Shown: piece after piece, positions 63,601-64,000 of the stretch | How positions within the stretch are numbered: position 1 is the first letter of the stretch | Layout: every line of letters starts with the position of its first letter | From: Teredinibacter turnerae T7901 | GTDB taxonomy: Bacteria > Pseudomonadota > Gammaproteobacteria > Pseudomonadales > Cellvibrionaceae | Assembly (NCBI RefSeq): GCF_000023025.1 | Contig: NC_012997.1 | Coordinates: forward strand, 1,410,764-1,474,763 | DNA: 64,000 nt | Direction of reading: 5' to 3' | The notes under the pieces: model-generated | Seen by the model: the letters and a program-made list of their open reading frames with translations, nothing else | Database searches by the model: none | What the model was told of the DNA's origin: nothing | Program-made: the position numbers and the translations under genes

Positions 63601-64000
63601 TCAATATATTGGCGTATTTCTCAAGGGGTTCAGCTGAACAGCCTCGTTTAAGTGCTCCGGCGCCAAATGCGCATAGCGCATTGTCATCTTAATATCAGCA
63701 TGGCCTAGTATCTTTTGCAGAGTCAAAATATTTCCACCGTTCATAACGAAATGGCTGGCGAAAGTGTGCCGCAATACGTGCGAAAGTTGGCCGGGTGGTA
63801 GCTCTAAATCCAGCTTGCCTACTGTTCGTTTAAATGCGCTGTAACCGTCAACCAGCGGTGCGCTATTTAAAATTAGCGCGGCCAGTTCTGGCGCAATCGG
63901 AACCGCGCGAACCTTCCCGCTTTTGGTTTTGGAAAAAGTCACCTTGTTATTTTTCACCTGGGAAGGTTTAAGGGTGGCCGCTTCACTCCAGCGCGCGCCA
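63601..64000 (-). CDS. Tyrosine recombinase/integrase, C-terminal part (cut by window edge)
   Basis: The open frame runs to the window edge without a start, giving 132 residues of the catalytic domain. The first Arg is in GARWSEAATLK at the edge, a Lys lies in SKTKSGKVR, the HxxR in LSHVLRHTFASHF, the second His in ILGHADIKMTM and the Tyr nucleophile in TMRYAHLAPEHL. Its 3' end faces tRNA-Asn, as is usual for integrases of islands and phages that use a tRNA 3' end. Confidence 0.92.
   Translation of the reverse strand, partial: GARWSEAATLKPSQVKNNKVTFSKTKSGKVRAVPIAPELAALILNSAPLVDGYSAFKRTVGKLDLELPPGQLSHVLRHTFASHFVMNGGNILTLQKILGHADIKMTMRYAHLAPEHLNEAVQLNPLRNTPIY

Overview
The window looks like a chromosomal segment of a marine, plant-polysaccharide-degrading gammaproteobacterium of the Cellvibrionaceae type (Teredinibacter/Saccharophagus-like). 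This is inference. It rests on a Pseudomonas-like polar-flagellum and chemotaxis operon, Pseudomonas-like gene order around gyrA (mtaD-ubiG-mupP-yciK and gyrA-pheA-tyrA/aroA ... cmk-rpsA-ihfB), an intracellular GH43 glycosidase with a GPH-type sugar symporter, and many GC-rich hairpin arrays between genes. I saw no rRNA and no CRISPR.

Layout. 1-1700: the start of a malic enzyme gene (cut by the window edge) and an exported transglutaminase-like/TPR protein. 2.0-18.1 kb: flagellar and chemotaxis operon flhA-flhF-flhG-fliA-cheY-cheZ-cheA-cheB-motC-motD-parC-parP-cheW, a DUF2802-type gene and a lipoprotein gene. Together they make the export gate, place and number the polar flagellum, supply sigma-28, control the motor and position the chemosensory array. 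18.1-21.7 kb, minus strand: mtaD-ubiG-mupP-yciK. 21.9-39.1 kb: gyrA, pheA, fused tyrA-aroA, cysD, cysN, a ComEA-like gene, pyrF, cmk, lapA, lapB, rpsA, a duplicated S23/four-helix-bundle module and ihfB. 39.8-54.7 kb: a surface polysaccharide locus (manC, wecA-like, wzz, three GT4 transferases, a pyruvyl transferase, Wzx flippase, methyltransferase, WecG/TagA-type transferase, Wzy-like polymerase), then a rearranged IS66 remnant and a UDP-glucuronate epimerase. From wzz to wzy the DNA is clearly more AT-rich than its neighbours, suggesting acquisition. 55-59.5 kb: a beta-CASP metallo-hydrolase, a MazEF pair and ugd, separated by hairpin arrays. 59.6-62.2 kb, minus strand: GPH symporter and GH43. 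62.6-64 kb: tRNA-Val and tRNA-Asn, then a membrane/coiled-coil gene and a tyrosine recombinase, which look like the edge of an island next to tRNA-Asn.

The most unusual material is a family of mosaic intergenic arrays. Short perfect or near-perfect hairpin 'words' are joined by conserved linkers (GTTCCCAGAAG, GTTCCAGCAG and their complements). They begin within a few bases of stop codons and recur at eight places here. At 37.0-38.5 kb they bracket an S23-type gene in inverted orientation. At 54.7-58.2 kb three direct copies delimit a beta-CASP gene and a mazEF operon. They behave like module boundaries. Other oddities are a 16-bp tandem repeat after cheW, a degenerate 15-bp array after cysN, CheA with repeated acidic motifs in its linker, a 21-bp in-frame repeat at the start of ubiG, and an IS66 deletion derivative that fuses the TnpA start to the TnpC catalytic core.
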